Positions 1 through 9,145 of a stretch of 64,000 bases of DNA are shown here, piece after piece. The position numbers were made by a program, and so were the translations under genes. The DNA lies in contig CAJMRY010000002.1 of the NCBI GenBank assembly GCA_905215935.1, forward strand, positions 124,001 to 188,000, written 5' to 3'. This DNA comes from an uncultured bacterium (GTDB taxonomy: Bacteria; Bacillota; Clostridia; TANB77; CAG-508). The notes under the pieces were generated by a model. That model had not been told where the DNA came from and did no database searches. It saw only the letters and a program-made list of their open reading frames with translations. Within the stretch, counting starts at the first letter, position 1. The number at the start of each line of letters is the position of its first letter.

Positions 1-2
1 TG

Positions 3-485
3 CAAATAAAAGATTATGATAGAAATAAAGCAATTATGTATGCACAAAAATGGGCATATTTGCGAAATCCTAAGTTTTATAATTATGATGGGATTGGGGG
101 AGATTGTACAAATTTTGTTTCACAATGTATTTATGAGGGTTGTAAAATAATGAATTATGATACAATAAATGGATGGTTTTATAATAGTGCAAATGATAAA
201 TCTCCTTCATGGACAGGTGTGGAATTTTTATATAAATTTTTAATTAATAATAAGGGGATTGGTCCATTTGCAAGAAAATGTTCTATAGAAGAATTAAAGC
301 CAGGTGATATTATTCAACTTTCTTTTGATGGTATAAAATTTGCACATAGTTTGTTTGTTGTAAATAATGTAGGTGGCAAAATTTTGATTGCGACACATAC
401 CTTTGATTCGTATGGTCGTGATATAAATAGTTATAGTTATGAAAAGATTAGATTTATGAAGATAGAAGGGTATAGGACTTGGTAA
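3..485 (+). CDS. Putative amidase-domain protein, 5' end outside window
   Basis: The frame is already open at base 3 and reads 'YDRNKAIMYAQKWA' into the domain, so the real start lies outside the window. The motif 'GGDCTNFVSQC' holds the likely nucleophilic Cys, and 'FAHSLFVV' further on supplies a His. Both are typical of the putative amidase domain (Amidase_6) that often ends secreted clostridial proteins. About 160 residues are visible, which is one complete domain; any signal peptide or anchor is lost. Cleavage of an amide bond in wall or peptide material is known for the wider papain-like fold and is inferred here. It is separated from the sugar cluster by about 180 bases. Confidence 0.7.
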   Translation, partial: QIKDYDRNKAIMYAQKWAYLRNPKFYNYDGIGGDCTNFVSQCIYEGCKIMNYDTINGWFYNSANDKSPSWTGVEFLYKFLINNKGIGPFARKCSIEELKPGDIIQLSFDGIKFAHSLFVVNNVGGKILIATHTFDSYGRDINSYSYEKIRFMKIEGYRTW

Positions 486-506
486 AGAGATAAATGCTTG
501 AATATA

Positions 507-532
507 ACAAGATAATATGATAATATCTTGTT
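507..532 (+). terminator. Weak hairpin after the amidase-domain gene
   Basis: AACAAGATA (507-515) pairs with TATCTTGTT (524-532) around an AT-rich loop. The T content downstream is poor, so termination is only suggested. The rest of 486-664 is AT-rich with nothing else recognisable. Confidence 0.35.
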
Positions 533-664
533 ACAATTTATTGATAATTATATTAAAACATAGTGATTGTAATTCTTTAATTAGTTCTCTTATTGGGAAA
601 TGCTAACTAGAATTATATAAAAATATAATTGTATTATAAGAAATTGCAAGGAGAATATATAAGT

Positions 665-1603
665 ATGAAAAAAATATCGGTAGTAGTTCCTATGTATTAT
701 GAAGAGGAAGTTGTTAATGAATGTTATACAAGGCTTAATAATGTATTTAAAGACTTAAAGAAATATGATTATGAATTTATTTTTGTTAATGATGGAAGCA
801 GAGATAGAACTTTAGAATTATTAGAAAAAATAGCTATGGATGATAAAAAAGTTAAAATAATATCTTTTTCGAGAAATTTTGGTCATCAATGTGCAGTTAC
901 TGCAGGACTTAAATTTACGACAGGTGATGCTGTAATAATAATTGATGCAGATATGCAAGATCCTCCAGAATTAATTATAGAGATGATTAATTTATGGGAA
1001 GATGGAAACGAAGTTATTTATGCAAAAAGAAAAGCAAGAAGAGGAGAATCACGTTTTAAATTATGTACAGCTAAGATGTTTTATAAAGTTTTAGATGGAT
1101 TGTCTGATGTAAAGATACCACAAGATACAGGAGATTTTAGACTAGCAGATAAAAAGGTTATTAATGTTATAAATGACTTGCCAGAACATAATAAATTTTT
1201 AAGAGGTTTGTTTAGTTGGGTAGGATATAAACAGATTCCTATTGAATATGAAAGAAAGGAAAGATTTGCGGGGAAAACTAAGTATCCTTTAAAAAAGATG
1301 TTAAAACTAGCTATTGATGGAATAATTAGTTTTTCAAATAAACCATTAAAAATATTAGGAGTTATTGGTATATTTTCTATAATTATTTCATTTGGTATTT
1401 TAGTATATTCATTAATATCATATTTATTTAAGCTTAACAATTTAACTGCAGGGTGGACATCTTTAATGGTAACAATAACTTTCTTTTCAGGAGTACAGCT
1501 TTTATCTATATGGCTTATGTCTGAGTATATTTCTAGGATTTATGATGAAAGCAAAGGTAGACCTCAATATATTATTGATAAAACTATTAATATAGAAAGA
1601 TAG
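665..1603 (+). CDS. GtrB-like polyprenyl-phosphate glycosyltransferase (GT2)
   Basis: This 312-residue protein starts at ATG 665 behind AAGGAGA; an upstream in-frame ATG at 629 lacks such a site. The N-terminal GT-A domain begins 'ISVVVPMYYEEEVV' and has 'FVNDGSRDRT' and 'DADMQDPPE' (the metal- and nucleotide-binding DXD region), then 'QDTGDFRLADKK'. Two hydrophobic segments near residues 235-255 and 270-295 anchor it in the membrane. This layout matches GtrB/DPM1-type enzymes that transfer a sugar from a nucleotide donor to undecaprenyl phosphate on the cytoplasmic face. It stands alone between a spacer and a good terminator but lies beside the polysaccharide cluster, so a role in surface glycan decoration is likely. 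The sugar is unknown. Confidence 0.88.
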   Translation: MKKISVVVPMYYEEEVVNECYTRLNNVFKDLKKYDYEFIFVNDGSRDRTLELLEKIAMDDKKVKIISFSRNFGHQCAVTAGLKFTTGDAVIIIDADMQDPPELIIEMINLWEDGNEVIYAKRKARRGESRFKLCTAKMFYKVLDGLSDVKIPQDTGDFRLADKKVINVINDLPEHNKFLRGLFSWVGYKQIPIEYERKERFAGKTKYPLKKMLKLAIDGIISFSNKPLKILGVIGIFSIIISFGILVYSLISYLFKLNNLTAGWTSLMVTITFFSGVQLLSIWLMSEYISRIYDESKGRPQYIIDKTINIER

Positions 1604-1610
1604 ATGATAA

Positions 1611-1648
1611 AAAAGCAAACATAAAAAAAAAAATGTTTGCTTTTTTTA
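1611..1648 (+). terminator. Rho-independent terminator
   Basis: AAAAGCAAACAT and ATGTTTGCTTTTTTT form a strong stem around an A-rich loop and end in a T tract, just after the GtrB-like gene. Confidence 0.85.
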
Positions 1649-1702
1649 TTTTGAAAACCACAACATTTGTAATAAAATTTAGAAGTTATGTATATTAAAA
1701 GG

Positions 1703-1733
1703 TTTACAAAAAAATCTTTTTATGAAATAATAT
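1703..1733 (+). promoter_or_regulatory. Possible promoter of rpiA
   Basis: TTTACA (1703-1708) resembles a -35 box, and a TAATAT-type -10 follows, but the 19-base spacing is longer than ideal. It is the best candidate in the spacer between the terminator and rpiA. Confidence 0.3.
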
Positions 1734-1758
1734 AAGAAATTTTGTAGGAGGGTAATAA

Positions 1759-2461
1759 ATGAATTGGAAAAAAGAAGTTTTACAAGATATGAAGTGGAAT
1801 GAAGAGATAACCAATAAAGAACAAAAACAAAAATTAGCTTTAAAACTTGCTAAAAGAGTTAATGATGGAGATGTTATAGGGTTTGGGTCTGGTTCTACTT
1901 CTTTTCTTGCTGTTTGTGCCATTGCAGAAAGAATAAAAAAAGAAAATATAAAAATTACAGCAATACCTACTTCTTATGAAATAAAAATGTTATGTAGTTA
2001 TTTTAATATACCAACATGCACACTCCAAGAAAAAAAGCCAGATTGGTGTTTTGATGGAGCAGATGAAATAGATAATAACAATTGGATGATAAAAGGTAGA
2101 GGTGCAGCTATGTTTAAAGAAAAGTTAAACATATTAAATGCATCAAAAGTATATATATTGGTAGATGAAAGTAAATTTGTAGATAAATTGGGTACTAAGC
2201 GTTTAGTACCAGTAGAATGTTATCCTGAAGCAGTTAATTATGTAAAAGAGCAATTATTAAAATTAGGGGCAAAAGATGTAATTTTACGATTAGCTACAAA
2301 AAAGGATGGGCCAGTTATAACTGAAGATGGAAATTATATTTTAGATACTAGATTTGAAAATATTGACGAAAATCTAGAAACTAATATAAAAGCAATAACA
2401 GGAGTAATTGAGTCTCGGTTTGTTTATAGGTTATAACGTAATAGTAGAAAATATTAAATAG
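1759..2461 (+). CDS. rpiA: Ribose-5-phosphate isomerase A, +1 recoded near its C-terminus
   Basis: RpiA interconverts ribose 5-phosphate and ribulose 5-phosphate in the pentose phosphate pathway. The sequence shows the phosphate loop 'GFGSGSTS', 'IPTSYEI', the catalytic 'DGADEID' and 'KGRGAAMFKEK', then 'LVDESKF'. Start ATG 1759 follows AGGAGG. Read plainly the gene stops at 2436 with a poor tail ('FVYRL'). Read with a +1 shift at CGG 2416 it ends 'GVIES-G-LFIGYNVIVENIK' at 2461, 233 residues. The family usually has Gly-Leu-Phe at this point (GVVE-x-GLF), so the shifted reading is the real one. The recoded stop lies 25 bases before the next start, giving an operon-like spacing. Near the N-terminus the protein has about 20 extra residues. 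Confidence 0.9.
2416..2419 (+). other. +1 recoding site CGG-T in rpiA
   Basis: TCT CGG TTT in the zero frame becomes TCT (C) GGT TTG after the shift, making Gly220. The zero frame ends at TAA 2434-2436. The restored Gly-Leu-Phe is the usual RpiA C-terminal motif. Confidence 0.85.
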
Positions 2462-2485
2462 TGAAAGTAAGTGAGGAGATTTTTT

Positions 2486-3547
2486 ATGTGGGGAGATATT
2501 GCAATAGCATTTTTATTAGCGTTTATTACAGCATTTGTAATAACGCCATACACGATGAGACTTGCAAAAAAAGTAGGAGCAATTGATGTACCGGATGCCA
2601 GAAGAGTAAATAAAAAGCCTATGCCAAGACTTGGTGGAATTGCAGTTATAAGTGGCTTTTTCGTTTCTACTATTTATTTAATCATTACTATGATGATTGA
2701 ACAAAAAGTGGATTTTCAAGTGGATAAAGAATACTTTGTAAAATTGTTAGGGTTCTTTTGTGGAATAATTATTTTAACAATAGTATGTTTTATAGATGAT
2801 GCTAAAGGAATACATCCACTTGTAAAGTTATTTGGACAATTTGTAGCAGCAATTATTGTTGTAATATGTGGAGTTAAAATAGAAGATATTGGTATACCAA
2901 TACTTGAAGAGAATCAAATACTAACATATATAATTACAATAGGTTGGATAGTAGGAATTATTAATGCAATTAACTTAATTGATGGATTGGATGGATTATC
3001 TTCAGGAATTTCTTTGATCTCGTGCTTATCACTATTAATCATCTTTTCTTTAAAAGGTAGATCTATTTGGCCTATTTTACTAATAACAGCTGTAGCAGGT
3101 GGTATTGTTGGATTTTTACCATATAATTTCAATCCAGCAAAAACATTTATAGGTGATACAGGTTCTAACTTTTTAGGATATTCGCTAGCAGTAATTTCAA
3201 TTTTAGGTGTAGCAAAGACTTATACAGCTGTTGTTATTATTGCACCATTAGTTGTATTAGGACTTCCAATTTTTGATACACTTTTTGCAATAGTTAGAAG
3301 ATTAGTTAAAGGGAAATCTATTAAAGCAATTTTAGTTCCAGATAAAGGACATTTACATCATAGATTAATGGCAAAAGGATATACCCAAAAACAATCTGTG
3401 TTAATATTGTATGGAATAAGTGCAACACTAGGAATGTTTGCAATTATTTTATTAGAAAGTGGAATTTGGAAAGCAATATCTTTTGCAATGATTATAGTTG
3501 CAATTATTGCAATTGGATATAAAGATATAATTAAGAAAGAAGATTAA
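2486..3547 (+). CDS. tagO: Undecaprenyl-phosphate sugar-1-phosphate transferase (WecA/TagO-like, MraY superfamily)
   Basis: This 353-residue integral membrane enzyme starts at ATG 2486, 8 bases after GAGGAG; the in-frame GTG at 2471 overlaps that site. Family motifs are present in order: 'DVPDARRVNKKPMPRLGG' near the N-terminus, 'FIDDAKGIHPLVK', 'NAINLIDGLDGLSSG' (catalytic Asp region), 'FIGDTGSNFLGY', and the His-rich 'DKGHLHHRLMAKG' loop typical of the WecA/TagO branch. About ten hydrophobic segments separate them. The enzyme moves a sugar phosphate, normally GlcNAc-1-phosphate, from UDP to undecaprenyl phosphate, the first membrane step of teichoic acid or capsule synthesis. Its place at the head of flippase and glycosyltransferase genes fits an initiating role. 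The exact substrate is not visible. Confidence 0.9.
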   Translation: MWGDIAIAFLLAFITAFVITPYTMRLAKKVGAIDVPDARRVNKKPMPRLGGIAVISGFFVSTIYLIITMMIEQKVDFQVDKEYFVKLLGFFCGIIILTIVCFIDDAKGIHPLVKLFGQFVAAIIVVICGVKIEDIGIPILEENQILTYIITIGWIVGIINAINLIDGLDGLSSGISLISCLSLLIIFSLKGRSIWPILLITAVAGGIVGFLPYNFNPAKTFIGDTGSNFLGYSLAVISILGVAKTYTAVVIIAPLVVLGLPIFDTLFAIVRRLVKGKSIKAILVPDKGHLHHRLMAKGYTQKQSVLILYGISATLGMFAIILLESGIWKAISFAMIIVAIIAIGYKDIIKKED

Positions 3548-3561
3548 GAGGTAAAAAATAT

Positions 3562-5103
3562 ATGGGTAATGGAAAAAGATTAGCAATTAATATGGTGGCA
3601 ACAATAGTAGCGTTTATTGTAAATATGGGAATAAGTTTTTTTCTTTCGCCATATGTAATTGAGCATGTGGGGGTAGATGCATATGGTTTTGTATCATTGG
3701 CTAATAATTTTGTTAATTATGCTTCAATTATAACATTAGCTTTGAATTCAATGGCTGGAAGATTTATCACAATAGCTATTCATAAAGGAAACAAAGAAGA
3801 AGCAAATAAATATTTTAATTCTGTTTTATTGGCTAATATTATTATTTGTTTGGTATTATTGATACCTGCTATTATTATGATTATATTTTTAGAGAAGATT
3901 ATTAATATACCAATAGACTTAACTTTAGATACTAAAATTTTATTTGGTTTTGTATTTTTAAATTTTGCTTTAGGAATTATAAACACAACATATTCTATTG
4001 CTACATTTGTTAGAAATAGATTAGATTTAAATTCAAAAAGAAATATAGAGTCATATATAATTAAGGCAATAATGCTATTTGTATTATTTACTTTCTGCAC
4101 TCCTAAGATTGCTTATATAGGAATAGTTTCATGTATTATAAGTTTATATATTGTAATTTGGAATATAAAATATACAAAACAATTATTACCAGAAATTGAG
4201 ATAAATAAGAAGTTTTTTGAATTTAAAAAGATTATGGAAATAATAAAATCTGGTATTTGGAACACAATTACAAAAATGGGACAAATATTAGCAGATGGTT
4301 TAGATTTATTGATATGTAATCTTTTTATAGACTCAGTTGCAATGGGACAATTATCTATTGCAAAAACATTAAGTGGTGTTATATCAAATTTACTAGGAAC
4401 AATTTCATCAATCTTTCAACCACAATTAACAATATATTATGCAAAAAATGAAATTAATAATTTGATTAGTGAATTAAAAAGAGCAATGAAAATAACAGGA
4501 GTATTTGCAAATATACCATTAAGCTATTTAATTGTGTTTGGAAGTTTATTTTATTCAGTTTGGGTGCCAAATCAAGATATACAATTAATTAGTATTTTAA
4601 CAATACTAACAGTTCAAGGAGAAATAATATCAGGAATAATTACTCCTATGTATAGTATTTATACAGTTACAAATAAGATAAAAGTAGATGCAATTATTAG
4701 ATTAATTACTGGTTTTGTTGTAGTGGGTGTTGTATTTATGTTTGTTAAAACCACTAATTTAGGGATTTACGCAGTAGCTGCAACTAGTATTATATTGGGT
4801 ACTATTGTAAATGTAACCTTTGTTCCAATTTATGTTGCAAAAAAATGTTTAAATATTAAATGGAATACATTTTATCCAATTATATTGCGATATATATCTA
4901 CTACTTTAATACTAATAGCTGTTTTATTTGGAATAAAACATTTTATACATATGCAAAATTGGGTAACTGTATTTGGAACTGCATTTATTACTGGTATAGT
5001 AGGTTTAATTTGTAATTATTTATTATTATTCAGTAATAAAGAAAAAAAGGATCTTATAAATAATTTGTTAAAATTTATAAAAAGAGGAGAAAAGCAAGAA
5101 TGA
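3562..5103 (+). CDS. Polysaccharide flippase (Wzx-like, MOP superfamily)
   Basis: The 513-residue product is almost entirely hydrophobic, with about 12-14 membrane segments. It opens 'MGNGKRLAINMVATIVAFIV', and 'FFLSPYVIEHVGVDAYGF' is the usual first-helix pattern of oligosaccharide flippases. Such proteins move lipid-linked repeat units across the membrane. The gene starts 14 bases after the TagO-like gene behind AAGAGG and overlaps the next gene by four bases (ATGA), which points to translational coupling. Length is normal for the family. Confidence 0.88.
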   Translation: MGNGKRLAINMVATIVAFIVNMGISFFLSPYVIEHVGVDAYGFVSLANNFVNYASIITLALNSMAGRFITIAIHKGNKEEANKYFNSVLLANIIICLVLLIPAIIMIIFLEKIINIPIDLTLDTKILFGFVFLNFALGIINTTYSIATFVRNRLDLNSKRNIESYIIKAIMLFVLFTFCTPKIAYIGIVSCIISLYIVIWNIKYTKQLLPEIEINKKFFEFKKIMEIIKSGIWNTITKMGQILADGLDLLICNLFIDSVAMGQLSIAKTLSGVISNLLGTISSIFQPQLTIYYAKNEINNLISELKRAMKITGVFANIPLSYLIVFGSLFYSVWVPNQDIQLISILTILTVQGEIISGIITPMYSIYTVTNKIKVDAIIRLITGFVVVGVVFMFVKTTNLGIYAVAATSIILGTIVNVTFVPIYVAKKCLNIKWNTFYPIILRYISTTLILIAVLFGIKHFIHMQNWVTVFGTAFITGIVGLICNYLLLFSNKEKKDLINNLLKFIKRGEKQE

Positions 5104-6008
5104 AAGAGCTAACAATTGTTACAGAGTTCTTTGAAATCGGTAGAGAAGATTATAGAGATACACATTCAAGAACGAATAAGGAATATTTAGAATATTTTAA
5201 ATTTTGGGCAAGAATGAAAAACAAGTTAATTGTGTACACATATAAAGAAATGGCAGATGAAATAAAAAAAATAAGGGATGAGTTTGGGCTATTAGATAGA
5301 ACAATTATTATTGAAATTGAAGATGAAACTAAAATAGAAACGGATTTATTTAATAGAATGAAATCTATTGAAAATCAAGAATATTTGAATAATTATAGAT
5401 ATCATAAGGATGTAATAGAAAATTATGCTAAATATGATTATGTAATGTTATTAAAATATTGGTGTTTAATGGATGCTGTAAAAAATGGTTATGCACAAGG
5501 AATGGTAGCTTGGTTAGATTTTGGATTTAATCATGGTGATGATTGTTATATTAATTCAGAAGACTTCAATTTTAATTGGGAAACAAATTTAAATGAAAAT
5601 AAAATACATTTATTTACTATAAAAGAATTAAGCAATGAACCTATATTTGAATTAATTAGAAATATGGAAGTTGATATAATGGGAGCTCCGATAATATTAC
5701 CTGATAGGTTATGCATAGTGTTATGGGAATTATTAAAAAAAGCAATGAATAGTCTAATTGATATAGGTTTTATAGATGATGACCAAATAATTTTGTTAAT
5801 GGCATATAGAGAACAAAAAGAAATTTTTGAGTTACACAAATCATATTGGTTTTTACCATTAAAGGAAAATGGAGCAGAACATTTAACGGTAAAAGAAAAC
5901 TATTATCCAAATAATAAAGATAATAAAAAAGAAAATTTTAACTCAAAACAATTAAAATTAAGAAGATATTTAGGATATCTTAGACATCAACATAAATATT
6001 TTAAATAG
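5100..6008 (+). CDS. YibB/HtrL-like protein, putative glycosyltransferase
   Basis: The 302-residue protein begins 'MKELTIVTEFFEIGRED' and carries 'WARMKNKLIVYT', 'YHKDVIENYAKYDYVMLLK' and 'MVAWLDFGFNHG', a pattern I recognise from the HtrL/YibB family (also seen in WlaTC-type surface-sugar genes). No signal peptide or membrane segment is evident, so it is probably cytoplasmic. Its reaction is not firmly established; glycosyl transfer is inferred from the family's position in surface-sugar clusters. It overlaps the flippase gene by four bases and is followed by a GT4 gene. Confidence 0.7.
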   Translation: MKELTIVTEFFEIGREDYRDTHSRTNKEYLEYFKFWARMKNKLIVYTYKEMADEIKKIRDEFGLLDRTIIIEIEDETKIETDLFNRMKSIENQEYLNNYRYHKDVIENYAKYDYVMLLKYWCLMDAVKNGYAQGMVAWLDFGFNHGDDCYINSEDFNFNWETNLNENKIHLFTIKELSNEPIFELIRNMEVDIMGAPIILPDRLCIVLWELLKKAMNSLIDIGFIDDDQIILLMAYREQKEIFELHKSYWFLPLKENGAEHLTVKENYYPNNKDNKKENFNSKQLKLRRYLGYLRHQHKYFK

Positions 6009-6016
6009 GTGATGAT

Positions 6017-7227
6017 ATGAAAAAAATATGTATAGTTTCTCCAGAAGGCTTTCCTGTTCCAGCTACAAAGGGAGGTGCAATAGAAACACTTATCAATAAT
6101 ATTATTGATGAGAATGAAAAAAACAAAAAGATAGAAATTATCTGTGTAGCTAGATATGAAAAAGAAGCTAAAAAACAAAGTAAAGAATATAGGAATACTA
6201 AAATATTATATTTTAAATTGCCAAAAGAAAAAGGCTTATTAGACAGAATACTTAATTTATTATATCGTATTTTAAAAAAAGTTACGAAAAGAAATTGGAA
6301 AAATATAATACATAGTATGAGGATTTATAATAAAATAAAAAAATATGATATAGATTATATAGTTGTAGAAGGTCGGAGACCCTATGTGCTATGAAAAATT
6401 ATTAAGCAAATATGATAAGAACAAGTGTATACTACATATGCATGGTGGAGAAATGGTAGGAACAACAGAATTAGAAAGAGTATATCAAAGGTTTATAGCA
6501 TTAAATAACTATATGAAAAATAATTTTTGTAAAAATGGTATAATTAGTAAGGATAGAGTGGATGTACTATATAATGGTATAGATTTAAAACAATTTTTTA
6601 CCGAATTATCAATGGAAGAAAAAAAAGCAATAAAAGAAAAGTATGGATTGAAAGATGATGATATTATATTATTGTTTTGTGGAAGACTAATACCAGAAAA
6701 AGGAGTAAGAGAATTAATTCTAGCATTAAAACAATTAGATAATATAGAAAAGATAAAATTAGTAATTATAGGAAATTCTGCATTTGGAAAAAACGAAAAA
6801 AACAAATATCAAGAAGAATTATTTGAAATTTCTAAAGAAATAACAAATAATATTGTCTTTACAGGATTTATACACAATAAAGAATTATATAAAATATATA
6901 ATATAGCAGATATTGCTATTACACCATCTATGTGGGAAGATGCATCTCCATTAGTAATTGTTGAAGAAATGGCTAGTGCATTACCAATTATTACAACTGA
7001 TTCAGGTGGTATTCCAGAATTAGTTAATTTTGATTCATCAATTATTGTAAAAAGAGATGAAAATATTGTGGAAAATATTGCAAGAAATATAGAATTACTA
7101 ATAGCAGATGAAAGAAGAAGAAAAATAATGGGAATAGAGCGGAAGAAATCGCAGCTTACAGTTTTCTGTAGAGAACTTTTATGAAAATTTTGTAAAATAT
7201 TTTGATGAGGTGGAAAATGAAATTTAG
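6017..7227 (+). CDS. GT4-family glycosyltransferase with two +1 recoding sites
   Basis: With +1 shifts at CGG 6374 and CGG 7140 this becomes one 402-residue GT4 (GT-B fold) enzyme. The N-terminus 'KKICIVSPEGFPVPATKGGA' is the acceptor-side start with its Gly-rich loop. Across site 1 the protein reads 'DYIVVEG-G-DPMCYEKLL'. The donor domain has 'LLFCGRLIPEKGVRELI' and 'PSMWEDASPLVIVEEMA', the EX7E-type motif. Across site 2 it reads 'KIMGIE-G-RNRSLQFSVENFY' and ends '...YFDEVENEI', a normal GT4 C-terminal helix. The recoded stop (7225-7227) overlaps the next start (7217) by 11 bases. Without recoding it would be split into a 125-residue and a 266-residue piece. The sugar transferred is unknown. 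Confidence 0.85.
6374..6377 (+). other. +1 recoding site CGG-A in GT4 gene (site 1)
   Basis: GGT CGG AGA becomes GGT (C) GGA GAC, making Gly120. The zero frame ends at TGA 6392-6394. Confidence 0.85.
7140..7143 (+). other. +1 recoding site CGG-A in GT4 gene (site 2)
   Basis: GAG CGG AAG becomes GAG (C) GGA AGA, making Gly375. The zero frame ends at TGA 7182-7184; the shifted frame gives a normal GT4 C-terminus to 7227. Confidence 0.8.
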
Positions 7228-8161
7228 CATAGTAGTACCAGTATATAACGTAGAGAAATATTTAAAGAAGTGTATGGATAGTATATTAAATCAAACATAT
7301 AAAGATTTTGAATTATTAATTGTAAATGATGGATCACCAGATAATAGTCAGGAGATTATAAATGATTATAAACAAAAGTACCCTGAAGTTATAAAAAGCT
7401 TTATAAAAGAAAATGGAGGTCTTTCTGATGCTAGAAATTATGGAATAAAAAGAGCTACTGGAGAATATTTAGTTTTAGTAGACTCAGATGATTTTATTGA
7501 ACCAAAATTATTACAAAAAATTGATGAAGAAATACAAAAAAATCCAGGACTTGATATTATTGGATATCACATGGAAATAGTAGATGAAAAGTATAATATT
7601 ACAGAAATATTAGAAAAACCAGTATGTTCAAATATAGATGGACAAGATGCAATTCAGAGATTAGTTCTAAAGAAAAAGTTTTTTGAACCTGCATGGGGGT
7701 ATGCATATCGTTTGGATTTTTGGAGAGAGAATAATTTTGAATATGCTAAAGGAATGTTACATGAGGATTTGGGATTAACTCCGGAAGTTATTATAAAAGC
7801 AAAAAAAGTAAGTATTATTGATTATGCAGGATATGGTTATTATCAAAGTGATAATAGCATTACCAGAAGTGCTACTAAAAAAGATATATCAAAAGAAAAA
7901 AAGAAAGCTTTTGACATAATTCATCATTTTGATAGATTAGATAATATCTTAAAATTAGGTAATTATAACAAAAAAGCAAAGAAGTTACTATATAGTTATC
8001 TAGCTGGCACGATAATTTGGAAATTAGATAATATACCAGATGAGTTTAAAAAAGAATATTTACAAGAAATTAGAAAAAGGAAACTTGCTAAATTAATTAT
8101 TTCAAATACAATAAGAGAAAAAAAGTACTTTATTATGTACAGATTAAAATACAAAATATAG
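7217..8161 (+). CDS. GT2-family glycosyltransferase
   Basis: The 314-residue enzyme starts at ATG 7217 behind GAGGTGG. It opens 'KFSIVVPVYNVEKYLKKCMD', followed by 'IVNDGSPDNSQ', 'ENGGLSDARNYGI' and 'LVDSDDFIEP', which are the nucleotide-sugar and metal-binding motifs of the GT-A fold. 'HEDLGLTPEVI' holds the ED-type catalytic base. There are no membrane segments. It overlaps the recoded end of the GT4 gene and adjoins another GT2 gene, so all are probably made together. It is close in motif set to the GT2 genes at 11826 and 13718. Confidence 0.88.
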   Translation: MKFSIVVPVYNVEKYLKKCMDSILNQTYKDFELLIVNDGSPDNSQEIINDYKQKYPEVIKSFIKENGGLSDARNYGIKRATGEYLVLVDSDDFIEPKLLQKIDEEIQKNPGLDIIGYHMEIVDEKYNITEILEKPVCSNIDGQDAIQRLVLKKKFFEPAWGYAYRLDFWRENNFEYAKGMLHEDLGLTPEVIIKAKKVSIIDYAGYGYYQSDNSITRSATKKDISKEKKKAFDIIHHFDRLDNILKLGNYNKKAKKLLYSYLAGTIIWKLDNIPDEFKKEYLQEIRKRKLAKLIISNTIREKKYFIMYRLKYKI

Positions 8162-8175
8162 TGAAAGGAAAAAAA

Positions 8176-9144
8176 ATGAAGCTTAGTATTATAATAACAG
8201 TGTATAATAGAGAAAAATATATAGCTAGATGTATAGAAAGCGTTTTAAATCAAAATCTGGATGATTATGAAGTTATTATTATAAATGATGGAAGTACAGA
8301 TAATTCACATAATATAATAAAACAATATGCAGATAAATATAAAGACAGGATAAAATATATAAAAAAAGAAAATGGTGGGGTTTCTTCAGCAAGAAATGAG
8401 GGAATTAAGCAAGCTAATGGAGAGTATATTACATATATAGATTCTGACGATTATGCAGAGCAAAATTGTTATAAAGAAATATATGAATTAGCTAAAAAGA
8501 ATAATTACGATATTGTGATATATGATGCGAAAAAAGTATTTGCAGATAGAACAGAATATATGGAAGCGTTAGAAGGTATTTATCAAGGAAAGATAACAAA
8601 AAAAGAATATATTTTGTCAATGCCATGTCCATGGAATAAATTAATAAAAAAAGAAATAATACAAAAAGCAGATTTTTGTTTTCCAGAAAAAATTTTATAT
8701 GAAGATTATGCTATGATTCCGACTCTTGTTAATGTGGCTAATAATATATTCTATTATAAAAAACAAGTAATAAATTACTATATGTCAGAAGAGTCTATCA
8801 TGAGAGATAATGGATTTAAAGAAAAATATCTAGATATTTTTAAAGCATCAGAAATATTAAAAGAAAATATAGATATGAGTATTTATAAAGAAGAACTAGA
8901 ATTTATATATTGGGAAAATCTATTAGTAAATTTTTCTTTATTATTTTACAAATATAATAAATTTGAGTATATTGATAGAATAGCCGATATTATGCAGAAA
9001 GAATTTCCACATTGGAAAAAAAATAAGTATATAAGAAAACAATCGATAAAAAAGAAAATATATGCTAGTTTATTCTTTAAAAAGAAATATATAATTTTAA
9101 GTAAATTACAAAAGTTAAAACATAATATACTAGGGGGAAATTAA
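8176..9144 (+). CDS. GT2-family glycosyltransferase
   Basis: Start ATG 8176 follows AAAGGA; the frame is also open from GTG 8161, which overlaps the previous stop. The 322-residue protein has 'LSIIITVYNREKYI', 'IINDGSTDNSH', 'ENGGVSSARNEGI' and 'YIDSDDYAEQ' in the GT-A domain, and 'LYEDYAMIPT' as the ED-type motif. The Lys-rich C-terminal tail may lie against the membrane. Acceptor and donor cannot be told from sequence. Confidence 0.87.
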   Translation: MKLSIIITVYNREKYIARCIESVLNQNLDDYEVIIINDGSTDNSHNIIKQYADKYKDRIKYIKKENGGVSSARNEGIKQANGEYITYIDSDDYAEQNCYKEIYELAKKNNYDIVIYDAKKVFADRTEYMEALEGIYQGKITKKEYILSMPCPWNKLIKKEIIQKADFCFPEKILYEDYAMIPTLVNVANNIFYYKKQVINYYMSEESIMRDNGFKEKYLDIFKASEILKENIDMSIYKEELEFIYWENLLVNFSLLFYKYNKFEYIDRIADIMQKEFPHWKKNKYIRKQSIKKKIYASLFFKKKYIILSKLQKLKHNILGGN

Positions 9145-9145
9145 A

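Noticed and set aside
1081..1440. Minus-strand open frame of about 120 codons inside the GtrB-like gene
   Set aside because: It is the shadow of a well-supported + strand gene with complete motifs; it has no ribosome site of its own.
6384..7184. Separate second gene starting at ATG 6384
   Set aside because: The protein is the middle and end of one GT4 enzyme, and the ATG lies inside a conserved stretch that continues upstream through the CGG site.
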